NCBI GenBank assembly: GCA_022410635.1
Contig: JAJVDF010000378.1
Coordinates: 350,480 to 414,479 of the forward strand
Direction: 5' to 3'
DNA length: 64,000 nt
Source of the DNA: Tretioscincus oriximinensis
Lineage: Eukaryota; Chordata; Lepidosauria; Squamata; Gymnophthalmidae
Below, in pieces: positions 45,890-57,187 of the stretch. Positions within the stretch are counted from its first letter, which is position 1; every line of letters starts with the position of its first letter. The translations under genes were made by a program, and so were the position numbers. The notes under the pieces are model-generated. The model was not told the origin of the DNA. It saw nothing but the letters and a program-made list of their open reading frames with translations, and made no database searches.

Positions 45890-46970
45890 TTTAATATAAA
45901 ATTTATTATATAGTGCAAATATAACACTGATGACATACATAATGAAAGAAATGTACAAACGTAATTCACATAACCATATATAACAAAGAAAAATGTACTA
46001 GCATAAATAATAATACAAAATCTACAAAGATGCTACTTACATTCCTTACTANCGCAACTCCTTCACAGGATATCTGGTACCAGTAAAGATATGTATATTC
46101 GTTATCTCCCAAAGATATTTAATAAATAATGTCTTCATCTAGCTCATCCTCCATTTCTATTGATAGATCCCGCCTCAGCAATTTCTGTTAGTATTCCTTA
46201 TATTCTCTTAGCCCCCTTATTCCAAACGTTTTGTTTTATTAAATACTAATGCATCTGTTTTATTATATAGTAATACCATTTCTTAATCCCAAATATCAAC
46301 CTCAGATTATATCTTTTAGAGGGTTGTACCATTTTTGTTGTAAATAATTATATATTTTTGCCCATATATCTTTTATTCCCTCACTTTATTAGAGTTATTT
46401 AGGTGATTGATTTTAGCTGAGCTTATATCTACCAGCATCTTGTCAGTTATATAGTTATACCACAATGTTGTATTCCTTTTTGTGGCGTCTTTCCACCCTC
46501 TTAAAAAAGTCAATTGGCACATGATATCAAATCTTTAATGTTCTCCTTTTGTGTTCTCCTTTGTATATTGTCCAGATCCGCTAGTATAGTAATCATTTTA
46601 TTTGCTAATATCAAATTTTCTTGTAATATGTTATTTATTTCTTTTTGGATTGTCAGCCAATAGTCCTGTGATTTTGGACAGCTCCAAATTACATGGTTAT
46701 AATCTGCTGATGTCTAGCATCCAAACCAACAGTTATCAGATGTATTACTGCTAATGTGACCTATTCCTTTTGGGGTTAAGTGCCATTTGTGTATTATTTT
46801 TATTTTAGCTTCTTTTATTTTACTCACTTTTTCATTTCTTATTAGGTTAACTGATCTTTCTATCTCCCATTCTTGTATTTGTATATTATTTAGCCATCTG
46901 TACTTTAATTCCTTGATTATTTTCTTTTTCGTGTGGTTAATAAGTGCATAGATTTCTGAGATTATTTTCT
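45890..46970 (-). mobile_element. L1-type LINE ORF2 C-terminus and 3' UTR
   Basis: Minus-strand translation around 46970-46650 shows LKYRWLNNIQIQEWEIE, IIHKWHLTPKGIGH, then the C-terminal zinc-like motif CWFGC...HVIWSCPKSQDYW (CWxC..H..W.CP..W), a hallmark of L1 ORF2 ends. Downstream to 45890 it becomes AT-rich with many stops, as in a decayed 3' region. Confidence 0.75.
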
Positions 46971-47340
46971 TGTCGTCTTTGATTACTTTATGTACTTTTA
47001 TATCCCATTTACTGTTCTCTGATCTTATTAAATTCTTTTATTATCCTATCGCTTATGTTTGGTGTATTTTTTGTAGCCAAAATTCTTGGCCCAATTTTGA
47101 TACCCACTCTTTGTTGAAAAAATTGAGTTTTCAAATTTAAATAACATATAAATCTCTTTCGTCCAATTTTTAGTGCTTCTAAGATATTGTCTATTTGATC
47201 TGTAATAATCTGCCAAAAATATCTTATTGTCCTACCTTTCCACCAGAGATGGGGATAGATTCCTCTTCCATTTGAACAATGTGAACAATTAGCATTAAAG
47301 AACCAACCAGAGAAAAGAACTGGTATCCACTAATANAGGA
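46971..47340 (-). mobile_element. Second L1 ORF2 C-terminal relic
   Basis: Minus-strand fragment C..CSNGRGIYPHLWWKG (about 47285-47230) followed by IRYFWQIITDQIDNIL repeats the L1 C-terminal CxxC..H.WW motif also present at 46740-46650. There are therefore pieces of at least two L1 copies. Confidence 0.6.
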
Positions 47341-47518
47341 AAATTCTCACAACAGAAAGTAAATACATGGTGTAATAAGCTGGAATAACAAGAGACAAAG
47401 TGCTTGCCAATCCAAAAATAACGTACAAAGTATATACAACTTGAATAGCAAATATATAGAAAGACAATGGTCTGAAGCTTGAAAGGAAGCTTCAATGACC
47501 TCATGTTCCAAATAAGTA

Positions 47519-48145
47519 TCAACTTTCAGGTGTTTGGTTAGGAGGTCGGTAATATAATCCCAATATTAGACTTGTCTTTTGACCTGATAATGTTATCCAC
47601 AGTGCTTCTGTGGATGGGTCTGTTTTACCTGGAAATTCCAGTTCATATGATTCAATCACTTCTTTAACATACAAGACTACACCACCACCACTTCTCCCTT
47701 TCCTATCTTTTCTGTATAGTTTGTAACCTGGGTTTTCTTCTGTCCACCAGGTTTCAGTTATGCCAATAATATTGACATTATTGCCGTTCACTAAGCATTT
47801 CATAGGAGGCTTCTGGTATTTGCATACAGGTATTTATATGCCCTTCTCTAGTACACATTTGACCCCATATATTTGTGAGAAATCACAGTTTGCAACGTTA
47901 CAGCTTTTTACTTGAATACTGCATCTGGGTTCCCCCTCCAATACTATATTATCTGCATAATTCTGTTCCTCAGCAATTTCATTTACATTTACACTATCTT
48001 GAACCGGATGCTGCCCAGCTCCTGTCAGCTTGCCCCCAGATATCAATTTAAAAGCTGCTCTGCAACCTTTTTAATATTAAGTGGCAGCAGTCTGGTTCCA
48101 TCTTGGTTCAAGTGCAACCCGTCTGTTTTGTACAGGTAGGCGCAC
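47519..48145 (-). pseudogene. CR1-type LINE, region upstream of and including the endonuclease N-terminus
   Basis: The minus-strand frame at 47803-47519 reads VNIIGITETWW, GYKLYRKDRKGRSGGGVVLY and LILGLYYRPPNQTPE. These are conserved boxes of the APE-type endonuclease of CR1 that nicks the target DNA. Just upstream (48140-47834) lies the CR1 segment with DGLHLNQDGTRLLPLN followed by an acidic linker. The nicking histidine/aspartate region near the domain's C-terminal end is missing because the frame stops at 47519. None of the other CR1 copies here retains this part, so this is a separate insertion. It sits between L1 relics. Confidence 0.85.
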
Positions 48146-48147
48146 GG

Positions 48148-48380
48148 TTTCCTAAAAATCCCAAAACTCCAAGCTCTCTCTTATGGCAATTTTCTCCCCA
48201 TTTTCCTTGGGCTCAAAAGAGGATGTGACTGAGCTTGTTTGCTAGCTCCTCCTTCTGACTCACCAGCAAGCTCCTCCCCCTTCAGGGGCTTTGTTTTGCA
48301 GGAAAAAACTGCTTTTTAAATTGCTAAAAATCCCCAAACTCCAAGCTCACTCTCCTAGTGATTTTCTCTCCCTTTTATGT
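48148..48380 (-). repeat. Two-copy direct repeat, period about 179 bp, in the CR1 5' region
   Basis: AAAAATCCCAAAACTCCAAG with CTCTCT....AATTTTCTCCCC (48153-48200) recurs as AAAAATCCCCAAACTCCAAG with CTCACT....GATTTTCTCTCCC (48327-48375). Being just upstream of the CR1 frame, it may be part of a repeated CR1 5' untranslated region. Confidence 0.65.
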
Positions 48381-48942
48381 GCTAGTTGGACTGGAGTCCT
48401 GTACCGTCTATGCACAAACTTCAGTCTTAACTCCTTCCTCCTATAACAGGTGTCTTTATTAATTAACTATTATCTTCTATATTCTCTGAANTAATATCCA
48501 TGGCCACGTTCCATCTTCTTTCACTACATTTATGTTCACTTGATAAGTAATTCGAATCTAACTTCCCTGTTACCACCTTTACCCCATTGATTACACCCTT
48601 AATTATACCTGACATTTCATGCAATGGGCCCCCTATTCTCTCTTTAGATTCTCATTTTGATAGCAAATGTATTATTGCAATGCATTTTAGCCAGTTTCCT
48701 TGATCTAATATTTTCCTTAGTTAATTAACTCCTATTGGTTCTTTTTTGCTCATTATATAATTCACCTAATGTTTCTATCTCCTGTTCTCATAGAAGTTTA
48801 ATATCCCTCCTCGTTACTATAATTTCACCTTTATTTAAATAACACAATGATGCCCCNTCTCTTATACAATCTTTCATTTTCTCCCTCCACCTTTTTCCAT
48901 GCAATTCAGGTTCTTTTTAAACNTGTCATAGCATTTATCTTT
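48381..48942 (-). other. AT-rich stretch, possibly further L1 relic
   Basis: Minus-strand fragments such as HEMSGIIKGVINGV (about 48615) and short L1-like words suggest decayed L1 ORF2 between RT and C-terminus, but no strong motif can be shown. Confidence 0.35.
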
Positions 48943-49438
48943 GGCTGTGATCGCATTTGGGCTTAACGCATGCCCCAATGCAAAGCGGAAGTCAACTGTT
49001 TGCATCGTGTTACCATAAAAACGGTTTCTAATGTGCTCCTGTGTTGATCAAAAGGTACATCACTGTTAAGGATTGTAAAAATTGCTGTGCCATATTTTTC
49101 TTATCTCTCACACCCCTGACAATCACCACTTCCAGCTGTGCAGTACGTGGTGATTTTGCGTCTTCGCAGCTCTCTTTTAAAATTCGCGCTAAGAGAACTT
49201 TGACAATGAGGTTGGGAAATCGGCAGGCAAGGCAAGCAGAGGAACGGGGCAAGGGAATCAGGAGGGAAAGACACAGGGTGGGCGAAGGAATTGGGAGGGA
49301 AAAGCAGGAAAAGGGAAGAGTGAATGGGGACTTTAACGAGCGTTTGAAGTGAGGTGAGGATTTCCTTAATCTTACGCCCTTACTTCAATTTCAAAACAGA
49401 GTGTAAAATGAAATTAAAGTCCCAGTGCGATCACAACC
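48943..49438. mobile_element. Non-autonomous DNA element with GGxTGTGATCGCA ends, copy B
   Basis: GGCTGTGATCGCA (48943-48955) and TGCGATCACAACC (49426-49438) form terminal inverted repeats (12 of 13). The internal sequence is GC-rich and matches 17120-17600 (GTGTTACCATAAAAA.GG and others). It sits inside the minus-strand L1. The 103-codon plus frame (49041-49352) has no domain. Target duplication not clear, so superfamily open. Confidence 0.65.
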
Positions 49439-50796
49439 ATAGTGACCTTTTTTGTTTAAGCAATAATGGCCAGTTCCCCATAATATCATCATTTTTCTGT
49501 CCTAATCCATTTTTCTCAAACTGATATTCCATTTCCATTAAATGCCCAATATAATATGCTTCCAAGTAGTTTTGTAAGTGAGTAAATTTTGTAAGGAGTT
49601 TTGTAAGAAGGGTAAATCCTCTTCTATAATGAGCACGTACAGCACCGCCTCCCTTATTCGAGATCTTTTCTCTCCTGCTGTCCATTCTTTAATTTTCATA
49701 TCCCATTCTTTCAAAATTGATGGAGCTATAATAACTGATAATGTTTGAGAGAGATACAAGACTTTAGGAATAAGGGATGTTTTAACCACTTGTATTTTTC
49801 CCAGCCAAGTAACATTATTGCCCCCCCCCCCCATTTTTTAAGTATACTGTTTATTGTTCCCCATATAACCTTGTAATCCCCTTTTGTTGTTTTTTTCATA
49901 ATTCTTGTATGGCGTTATTCCTATTTTATTTTAATTTTTGTTCCCAGTTTAAGGCCACTTTTTAAAACTCTCATTTTGTTCTTATGATTTTGTGTTTAAT
50001 AGTGACAGTTCTGATTTTTCCATATTGGTGCTTAAGTGTGAATTGTTCTTGAATACTTCTATTATTTATTTTACTCTTTTAATCATTTGGATTGGGTTAC
50101 TGGACATTATCAGAGTGTNATCAGCAAAAATATTGATTTTAATTTCATACCTTTTCATTCTATACANTTCCCACAATGAATCCTCTCTTACCCTATTTGC
50201 CAATTGCTCTATCATCAGAGCAAATCTGGTTCCATTCTTAATTGAAAAAACTCGCAAAAATCCCCATTAATCTGTATTCTGGCTTTATTGGCTCTGTAAA
50301 TTTCTTATAATACCTTAGCAAACTTTTCTCCTAAATTTAGGTTTTTTTTTTATCATGTTTATTAAATACTTATGATTGACCTTATCAAAAGCTTTGTATA
50401 CATCTAGTTTTACTATTCCAAGTTTCCTTTTATTCTTTCTCGCATGTTCAATTTAGTTTAAAGGTATTCTAATAGGTTCTTTAGTATTCTTCCCCTTAAT
50501 AAATCCATATTGATATTTACCAATTTAGGTAGTATCTTCTCTAACCTTGATGCCACAATCCTTATAAATAGTTTATCATCATTGTTACATGAACTTATTG
50601 GATGGTAAGAGTTCATTAATATAGTATCTTCTGTTTGGTTTGTGAATTGTTATATTAACCTGTTTCCACGTAGCTGGAAAACTTTGTCTCTCTAATACCT
50701 CATTGTATAGTTCCTTCAGGTGTATAATAAGCTTGGAATGATTTGTAAAATGATACAGGAAACTCATTGGGTCCTGGTGATTTGTTTGATTTTGAA
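49439..50796 (-). pseudogene. L1 ORF2 reverse transcriptase, decayed
   Basis: Minus strand, from 50796: NKSPGPNEFP (the L1 .PGPDGF. box), then ELYNEVLERQSFPATWKQVN. KLGIVKLDVYKAFDKVNHKY (motif A) follows near 50420, with IFADxTLIMSSNP (the FADD box, n at the second D) near 50115. WLGKIQVVKTSLIPKVLYL and KEWDMKIKEWT, the L1 post-RT region, lie at 49800-49690. Stops and frameshifts are common. The upstream part continues at 52655-52835 beyond an inserted CR1. Confidence 0.85.
49821..49832. repeat. Poly-C run of 12
   Basis: Twelve C bases inside the L1 relic (poly-G on the L1 sense strand). Confidence 0.85.
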
Positions 50797-50834
50797 ANTC
50801 AGCATGGCTTCTGCAAAGGTAAATCGTGCTTTAC

Positions 50835-51390
50835 TGTTCTGGAACAGAAGACAGTTCATACAGTAACTCTATTTATGGTTGTTTAAGTTGCCATACATTG
50901 ATGTACACTTTNTAGTGAGANCACCATCTAGTGGTAATTACATTAACTGGTAAAGAGTAATGTCATGTGTATAAAAATAAGTCTTATTATGGGATAGCTT
51001 ATCCTCCATTTTTTTGAGAATATTCTAGAAGGGAGACTCCATTTTTTCAGTTTAGTTGCCTTCTTACCTTGTGCCTAGCTGCTTAGTCCTAGCATAGCTG
51101 GTAAGCAATCTTTCTTTTTGTACTGTAAAACTTAATTATTGGATATATTTGCTTAANGATGTCTGATGCAAAGAATTCATAAGTTGTGCTATAGTTAAGT
51201 GAAAGATATACATATATTAGTCTAAGCCCTTCTGTAAACTATTGTTATATTGATTCCAGTTTATGTTTGTTTCTGTTTGCCTGTTACCAAATAAAGTAGA
51301 CTTCAGTAAAACAGTCCCTTTCACTGGGAGCAGGGAGGTTTATCTGCATATCAGAATACACACTGTGTTTATGTGTAGGAAGACAGAACA
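50835..51390. mobile_element. Solo LTR, 556 bp, inserted in the CR1
   Basis: The ends are perfect 7-base inverted repeats, TGTTCTG (50835-50841) and CAGAACA (51384-51390). A 5-base target duplication flanks it, TTTAC (50830-50834) and CTTAC (51391-51395), with one changed base. It contains a TATA-like TATAAAAATA (50970-50979) and AATAAA (51290-51295), so transcription would run on the plus strand. The uninterrupted CR1 copy at 22495 gives the empty site. No gag or pol is inside, so it is a solo LTR left by recombination. Gypsy and retrovirus-like origins both fit. Confidence 0.88.
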
Positions 51391-52453
51391 CTTACTAACT
51401 TGCTAGAATTCTTTGAGAGTGTTAACAAACATATAGATAAAGGGGATCCAGTTGATATTACCTATCTAGATTTTCAGAAGGTTTCTGATAAAGTCCCTCA
51501 TCAAAGGCTCTTAAAAACTCATGGTATAAAGGGACAGACTTTGTCCTGGATTGGAAACTGGCTAAAAGATAGAAAACAGAGGGTTGTAATAAATGGACAG
51601 TTCTCTGAGTGGAAAGAGGTAAGAAGTGGGGTATCCCAGGGATCTGTACTGGGACCCTTGCTTTTCAATATAGTCATAAACGATCTGGATGCCGAGGTAA
51701 ATAGTGAAGTAGCCAAGTTCGCTGATGACACTAAACTGTTCAGGGTAGTGAAAACTGAAAATGATTGTAAGGAACTCCAGAGTGATCTATTGAAATTGGG
51801 TGAGTGGGCATTAAAGTGGCAAATTCAATTTAAGCAAGTGCAAGGTCATGCACGTTGGGGCAAAGAACCCCAACTACTCCTACCACCTGATGAGAACCAA
51901 GCTTTCTGCAACTGAGCAAGAAAAGGATCGTGGGGGTTTNGTGGACAATTCGATGACGATGTCAACCCAGTGTGCAGCAGCAGCAAAAAAGGCAAATTCC
52001 ATATGTGGTATAATTAGGAAAGGAATCGAAAACAAGTCAGCAAATGTTGTTTTGCCTCTTTATCAACTAGAGAAGGTGCAGAAAAGGGCAACAAGAATGA
52101 TCAAGGATCTGGAGCACCTCCCTTATGAAGTTAGGCTGCAACGTTTGGGCCTCTTCAGCCTTGAAAGGCGACGTTTGAGAGGTGATCTGATTGAAGTGTA
52201 CAAAATCATGCATGGGATGGATAGGGTGAATAGAGAAAATATTTTCTCTATCCCACAACACAAGACCATAGGGCACTCCTTAAAACTGATGGGTAGAAAA
52301 GTGAGAACACACAAAGGAAAGTATTTTTTCACCCAGAGGGTTATCGGCCTGTGGAATTTACTTCCTGAAGAGGTAGTAGTAGCTAACAGCTTGGGTAGAT
52401 TCAAGACAGGATTAGACAGNTTTATGGACACCAAGGGTATAAATGGGTACTAG
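51391..52453 (+). pseudogene. CR1 ORF2 RT C-terminal half, broken
   Basis: In order: NLLEFFESVNKHIDKGDPV (split by the LTR just upstream), LDFQKVSDKVPHQRLL (motif A), SWIGNWLKDRKQRVV, SGVSQGSVLGPLLFNIVIND, KFADDTKLF (catalytic FADD, 51712-51740) and LLKLGEWALKWQ. A frameshift near 51830 is followed by the C-terminal part to FFTQRVIGLWNLLPEEVV and the stop at 52451. Fewer stops than the 21.8-kb copy, but the frameshift and the 80-base deletion inactivate it. Confidence 0.92.
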
Positions 52454-52654
52454 GATGGATGTCTGGATGTTGCCTCCGGAATGGAGCAACAGGCAGGACT
52501 CCTGAAATACCATTTGCAGGGAGTCATGAACAGGTGCATATTTTGCTTTCCTCTTTTCAGACTGTCCAGGTACATCTGGTGGCCCTCCATATGAGACAGA
52601 ATGCTGGACTAGATGGGCTCTGGCCTGATCTAGTATGACTCTTATGTTCTTATG

Positions 52655-52835
52655 ATTTTTTAACTGCTTCAACTATATCCTCCTCTTTTATTAGTTTATT
52701 TAACTGTTGTTTATCTGCTTCCTCTGCATTTTTATTAATTGGACCTACCTCCCCATCTACTATACTTTGTCCATATAGTTCCTCATAAAAGTACACCATG
52801 GTCTCTCTTATTTCATCACTGAATAATCCTAGGAT
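52655..52835 (-). pseudogene. L1 ORF2 fragment upstream of the RT core
   Basis: Minus-strand LFSDEIRETMVYFYEELYGQ then LNKLIKEEDIVEAVKKS matches the L1 pattern F..YY..LY....L..PIT.EEI..AI..., which precedes the NKSPGPDGF box. That box is found 1.86 kb away at 50790, directly beyond the CR1, so the two pieces were one L1 before the CR1 inserted. Confidence 0.82.
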
Positions 52836-54849
52836 CATAAGAAAAGACCCATGCAAAGGCAGAGAGGACAAAGGGAAGTGCATGGTGGGAGTCTATAAGT
52901 GGATTCACATATACCTGCTTGATCAGTCCTGACCATTTGGATTGGTCCATTTGTTAACCTTTCTATTCGTACTTTAAGAGACAGAGGGTGGATTTGTACA
53001 TACCTGGTTGAAGCAGTCCTTGATGAGCAATCCCAATCTGACCAATGTATTTGTTACTCTTTGGGAGAGGGAATGGTCTGTTTAGCATTTTTGCAGTGAC
53101 CAGTTAGTTAATTGTAAGGCACCTTCCAATTACAGCCCCATGCTTAGTAGGAACTGATGAAATCAGTAGGTGGAGGGTCCACCAGAAGACTACATGTGAG
53201 TATTGTTGCCCCAGAAGAACTGAATTTACAGCCTTTGGACCAAGGCCAAATTTTCTTTTGTCTTACTGTATTTCTTGCATGATTCTTGCATGATTGGGTT
53301 CCTGCTGTGTTGAGATCAACACTGCTAACTAAAGAGGTTTGAGCTTTCTGTTGATAATGCGGCTTTGAGCAGTACTGCTGACATCAAAGTATGGAACGAT
53401 CTCAAATTTGACATTGTTTTACTTATCGCATAGTAAAGTTATTTTATACTCTTCATACTCTGTAATAGATATACACTTTGTATTCAGATTAGCCTCGTTA
53501 TTTCCCATCCCTGATGATTAGCTGTCATCTGCATGGCCTGTCAAACCAAACCTTCAGTTGTTTAAATTTTCCAAATGTGAGAATGCTGCTAGACATGTGC
53601 CTAAAGTTGTTCTCCCAACATAGGATATGTGTATATGTGAATAAGGGGGTTACACCTTAGAGAGGGAAGTCAGTTTTATTTTCCTTAACACTGAATTACT
53701 TTCTAGCACATCTTCTGTCAAAGGTATAGCTGGAGGGAAGTGGTGCAGTTTCATGCTGCACCACCCATGTTGTTTTTTATGGGTACAGGAGGGAATGATT
53801 TCCAATCAGTTGTATATTAGGGGAAGTGAATGTCTTTAAAACAGGTGTGCATCCATTGACTGGGAAGACTCCTTTCTTGAAATTTATCATTGGAAAGCAG
53901 NGGTGATGACAGCGATAGAAAAGTAAAACCAAATTTTAAAACAGATGTCTAACATTATATGTTTGCTGAGGTGTATGATTATATTACCATCCATCATCCA
54001 TTGGGCTAATTTTGCTTTCTGGACAAAGTCCCAGATACCGTCATCTTATGGCATTGGTCTTCAAAACAGGAAGTTTTAAAGTTGGAACTGATATCCAGAA
54101 CCATATGTTTGTTGTGTCTGAAATTTCTTTGAAGAAAATATTCAAAGTGAATTCAGGATCTCAGCCATCTATTATTCTTCACCTGGAATCCCCCCTTTCT
54201 CTTCCTTTTGGTATTTACTGCTTTCACACTGTTGTTTCCTACAAGTGTAAAAGTGGCACATCCGCATTTGAACAGACTTCAACCAGACACAACAATTAAT
54301 TAGATGAAAGCAGCTACGTGAGTCAAGTCTCTCCTTTCTCCTCCCTTGGGTTTAGAGCCTCATGCTTATTTTATTCCTCAGTGATGGTTTTGGGGGAAAA
54401 AACAGGATTGCATTTAATTATACTATGATCCCAGGTGGTCTTCATTTTTCCACGCCTGCTAACCATTGAATACTTAAGAACTGCTGTGGAAATATTGAAA
54501 ATGCTCCTGCAGAAGCCTTTTTATGTCAAGATACAATGGCAAGCGCAACTAAATATCTCCAGATGTCCTTCACCTAACATGTCACTTTGTTTTGATGGCT
54601 TCTGTCCCTGTTGTTCATTATGAATAGTAGTAGGGTGCCTGTATCTAGCATGTGACTTGTGCATGCATTTACACACATATGAGAATGAAGAAGTGTACAC
54701 AGAAACTGATTTTCTAATAGAATGGAGATTAACATCATGTAGTCCTCATTCATGTCTGTCATTGTCATTTGATTAAAGTGTTTGGATAAGATCTTCACTT
54801 GCTAACAGATATTCTTCCATANGTTGGACCTAAGCATTTCATTTCAAAT
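52836..54849. other. AT-rich DNA with a degenerate direct repeat
   Basis: GTGGATTCACATATACCTGC.TGA.CAGTCCT (52899) recurs as GTGGATTTGTACATACCTGG.TGAAGCAGTCCT (52989). I name no family. The remaining sequence, including the 95-codon plus frame at 54012-54299, has no recognisable domain. Confidence 0.4.
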
Positions 54850-55200
54850 TTCCTCTTTTATCTTATCCAGTAAGGGCACCAGTAGCTTATTACCCCATGA
54901 AAATGAACACTGGTTACTGTGAAGCAAAGCAGAATCTATAGTTCCCCCAGCTATTTCAGCAGCCTTTGATACTATAAATCATGTGTATTGCTGGAGATTG
55001 GTACTGAGTTTATTGTAGCAATTCTCATCCTATCTCGGAGTTAGACTTCAAAACAGCAGCAGAAGGCTGTTTTGCTGTTTATACAAACCTGATGGGAGAT
55101 GTCATCTATGAATTTGAAGTGCAGTGTCATCAGTGTACCTGAATNATACCCAGCTCTGGCTACATCCAGACAGTTTCAAAACTCCACAGTTTATTTTTAC
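54850..55200 (+). mobile_element. L2-type LINE RT relic
   Basis: Plus-strand ISAAFDTINHVYCW (motif A; L2 reads LDLSAAFDTVDH) near 54957-54995 is followed by FSSYLGVRLQN. A region coding PLGDVIYEFEVQCHQ.....YTQLWL then matches the L2 stretch with the YADDTQL catalytic box (about 55095-55160, with an n). No continuous frame remains. Confidence 0.7.
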
Positions 55201-55544
55201 TTAACTTGTTCAAGAGAACGTGATTATACCTTAAATCCCCTTGTGTGTGATTTTCTCTTTAAGTGTCCTATCTTGCTTTTCATAAATAGGTAAGTGTGTG
55301 CTCTCATTCAGATAACTTTGGATTATACCCGAGCCCTTTGCAAGACAGAGAAGGAAAAGCAACATGTGCTGTATGCTTCCAGCTGGAAAATGATAAAAGC
55401 CATGAAAGGGCAGAGTAACCAGGGGAGAGAAATATTGGAAAGGGGGTTTCTTGGAGCTTCAATTTTATTTAAAACACAGTCAGATGAATATAGTGATCAG
55501 AGCTCTCTCAAAACAATCTTTTGACCATCTGGGATGGTTTAGTG
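55201..55544. other. Unique DNA, nothing recognised
   Basis: Only short overlapping frames. Confidence 0.45.
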
Positions 55545-55660
55545 AATCCTGCATTTCTTTCTTTACATTTCTATACTGTCCAATACTTAAAGGTCTCAAG
55601 GCAGTTAACAATAAAAACCCATTTAACATACTGAAAACAGCACTTCTAAAAGTAGAGAAT
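55545..55660 (-). mobile_element. L2-like LINE 3' tail
   Basis: On the minus strand ATTGTTAACTGCCTTGAGAC, CTTTAAGTATTGGACAGTA, TAGAAATGTAAAGAAAG gives the L2 terminal module, decayed. Confidence 0.5.
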
Positions 55661-55851
55661 GACCTTGGTCATCTAATTCTATATCACTCTTTTGGTAATT
55701 AGTTTTACCGTAGTTTTACTGTAGGATTGAACGTGAGAAAAATGTATTTTATGTTATGTTCTAATTATGTTGAATTCTTTTAAAAAAAACACCTCCTTTC
55801 TTTTTACTATTATGGCTCACCCTTTGTAACTTGAGTGAGGGATGAAATGTA

Positions 55852-55887
55852 GATGAGAGATAGATGGATAGATCGATAGATAGATAT
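55852..55887. repeat. Imperfect (GATA)n microsatellite
   Basis: Runs of TAGA/GATA interrupted by ATGG and ATCG. Confidence 0.8.
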
Positions 55888-57187
55888 AACAAGTTCTAAT
55901 TCTACTTACTGAATCTAATTCTGGAATGTGTGGAAAACTTCTCCAGACCATAATTTAGAATTTAATACTGGATTTGTAAAGATTAGAGAAGGAATCCGAT
56001 CCACTCAGGAGCTTCTGTTGATGTTTGCTGAATGTTTCATTTTCTGTCCATTTGGTTGGAAATGTAAATCATCTCACATTTTAGGAAACGGGTAGCTTTG
56101 TAAGATACACAAGTTGGTAGTTTATGGCCTCAATCTATGTTTTGCTGTCTTGAATGGAAGAGGTAGTAAAATGAAATTAAGGCAAACAAATAAATGCCAA
56201 ATCCCTATGATGGTTCATCTTGTAATTATCACATCTGCTGCTGTAAAGCCTCAAGGGAAGGAAAGGAAAGGAAAGGAAAGGAAAGAAAAGCAACAATCTG
56301 GAAGCTTGCCACATACTAAACAACTCACACAGTGAAGAGGCAGCACAGAAAAGGACAATGATGTTTTCCAAAAGGAAGCATCATTCTGTGAGCAATTCAA
56401 AAGAATAGAATATAGCTAAGGATTATGGGTTGGCCATAGAAATGCATTGCATAAGCAAAAATGTGCATGGATTAGCAAGTAAATGAAATATTAACCTTGC
56501 AGTGCTCTAGTTGTTCATTTTGTTATTACTTCAACTGTGATTTTAACTTTGTGTTGTTTTTTCTTTTTCCTTGTAGTGTTTCCTGATTGGAATATTGAGC
56601 AAATCTTAATTTTTGCATTGATGAGGAGGGAGAGAAAGTAGAATCAGTATCTCCTCCACATATGCACACTACAAAACAAAGCACAGCTTTTACTCTAAAT
56701 CATTAGTGCCACTGATGGACTTCTCAGTTTCCTTCCTTTATTTGTCTTAAAGTCCTTAAACTTTCTCTTTCTCTCTCTCTCCCCCCTCCTTCTCTATCTT
56801 TCTCTCTCCTTCTCCTTTTTTCATATACACACATGCACGCACAGATGCACAAACAGACATGCACGTACACCTTTTCTAGAAATATGCAGGCACAGAAATT
56901 TAGTGGTTTCATTTGAAAGAAGTGAAATGTCTTTGGTTCTGAACCAAGAGGAACCACCTTTAGAATCACCTTTTTTGGATTTGATGTGAATTGGGGTTTA
57001 ATGAGCAATGGGGTAGTTCCATTTGCAAACAAATTATCTGAATTGCTGCAAATTTGCACTCTTTTAGGTCCCATCCATATGAGATATTTTACTGCTCCGG
57101 TAGCTACATAAAGGAGAATCTGCTTCACATGCTCACGTAGTTTCAGCAATCCATTTGCTAAAACTCTTTGTTGCCCTGGTTTATTCT
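55888..57187. other. Unique DNA with two simple repeats
   Basis: (GGAAA)n lies at 56254-56287 and a TC-rich tract at 56763-56820, followed by an ACACATGCACGCACA stretch. The 162-codon minus-strand frame 56724-57212 ends within the TC-rich tract (low-complexity tail of R/E), has no domain, and is not called a gene. Confidence 0.5.

Larger units (their letters stand above)
50797..52654 (+). mobile_element. CR1 LINE inserted into L1, itself carrying an LTR
   Basis: It begins TCAGCATGGCTTCTGCAAAG (50799) inside the RT domain. After 50835-51390 is removed it resumes at CTTACTAACTTGCTAGAATT and ends CTTATGTTCTTATG (52641-52654). GATTTT occurs just before the start (50787-50792) and at the end junction (52654-52659), so a short target duplication is possible. 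Compared with 21795-23805 it lacks about 80 bases after CCTCTTTATCAA (52067). Confidence 0.93.

Noticed and set aside
52826..52860. Another CR1 3' end (ATCATAAGAAAAGACC)
   Set aside because: Only about 15 bases resemble the CR1 end, and the rest does not follow the CR1 order.
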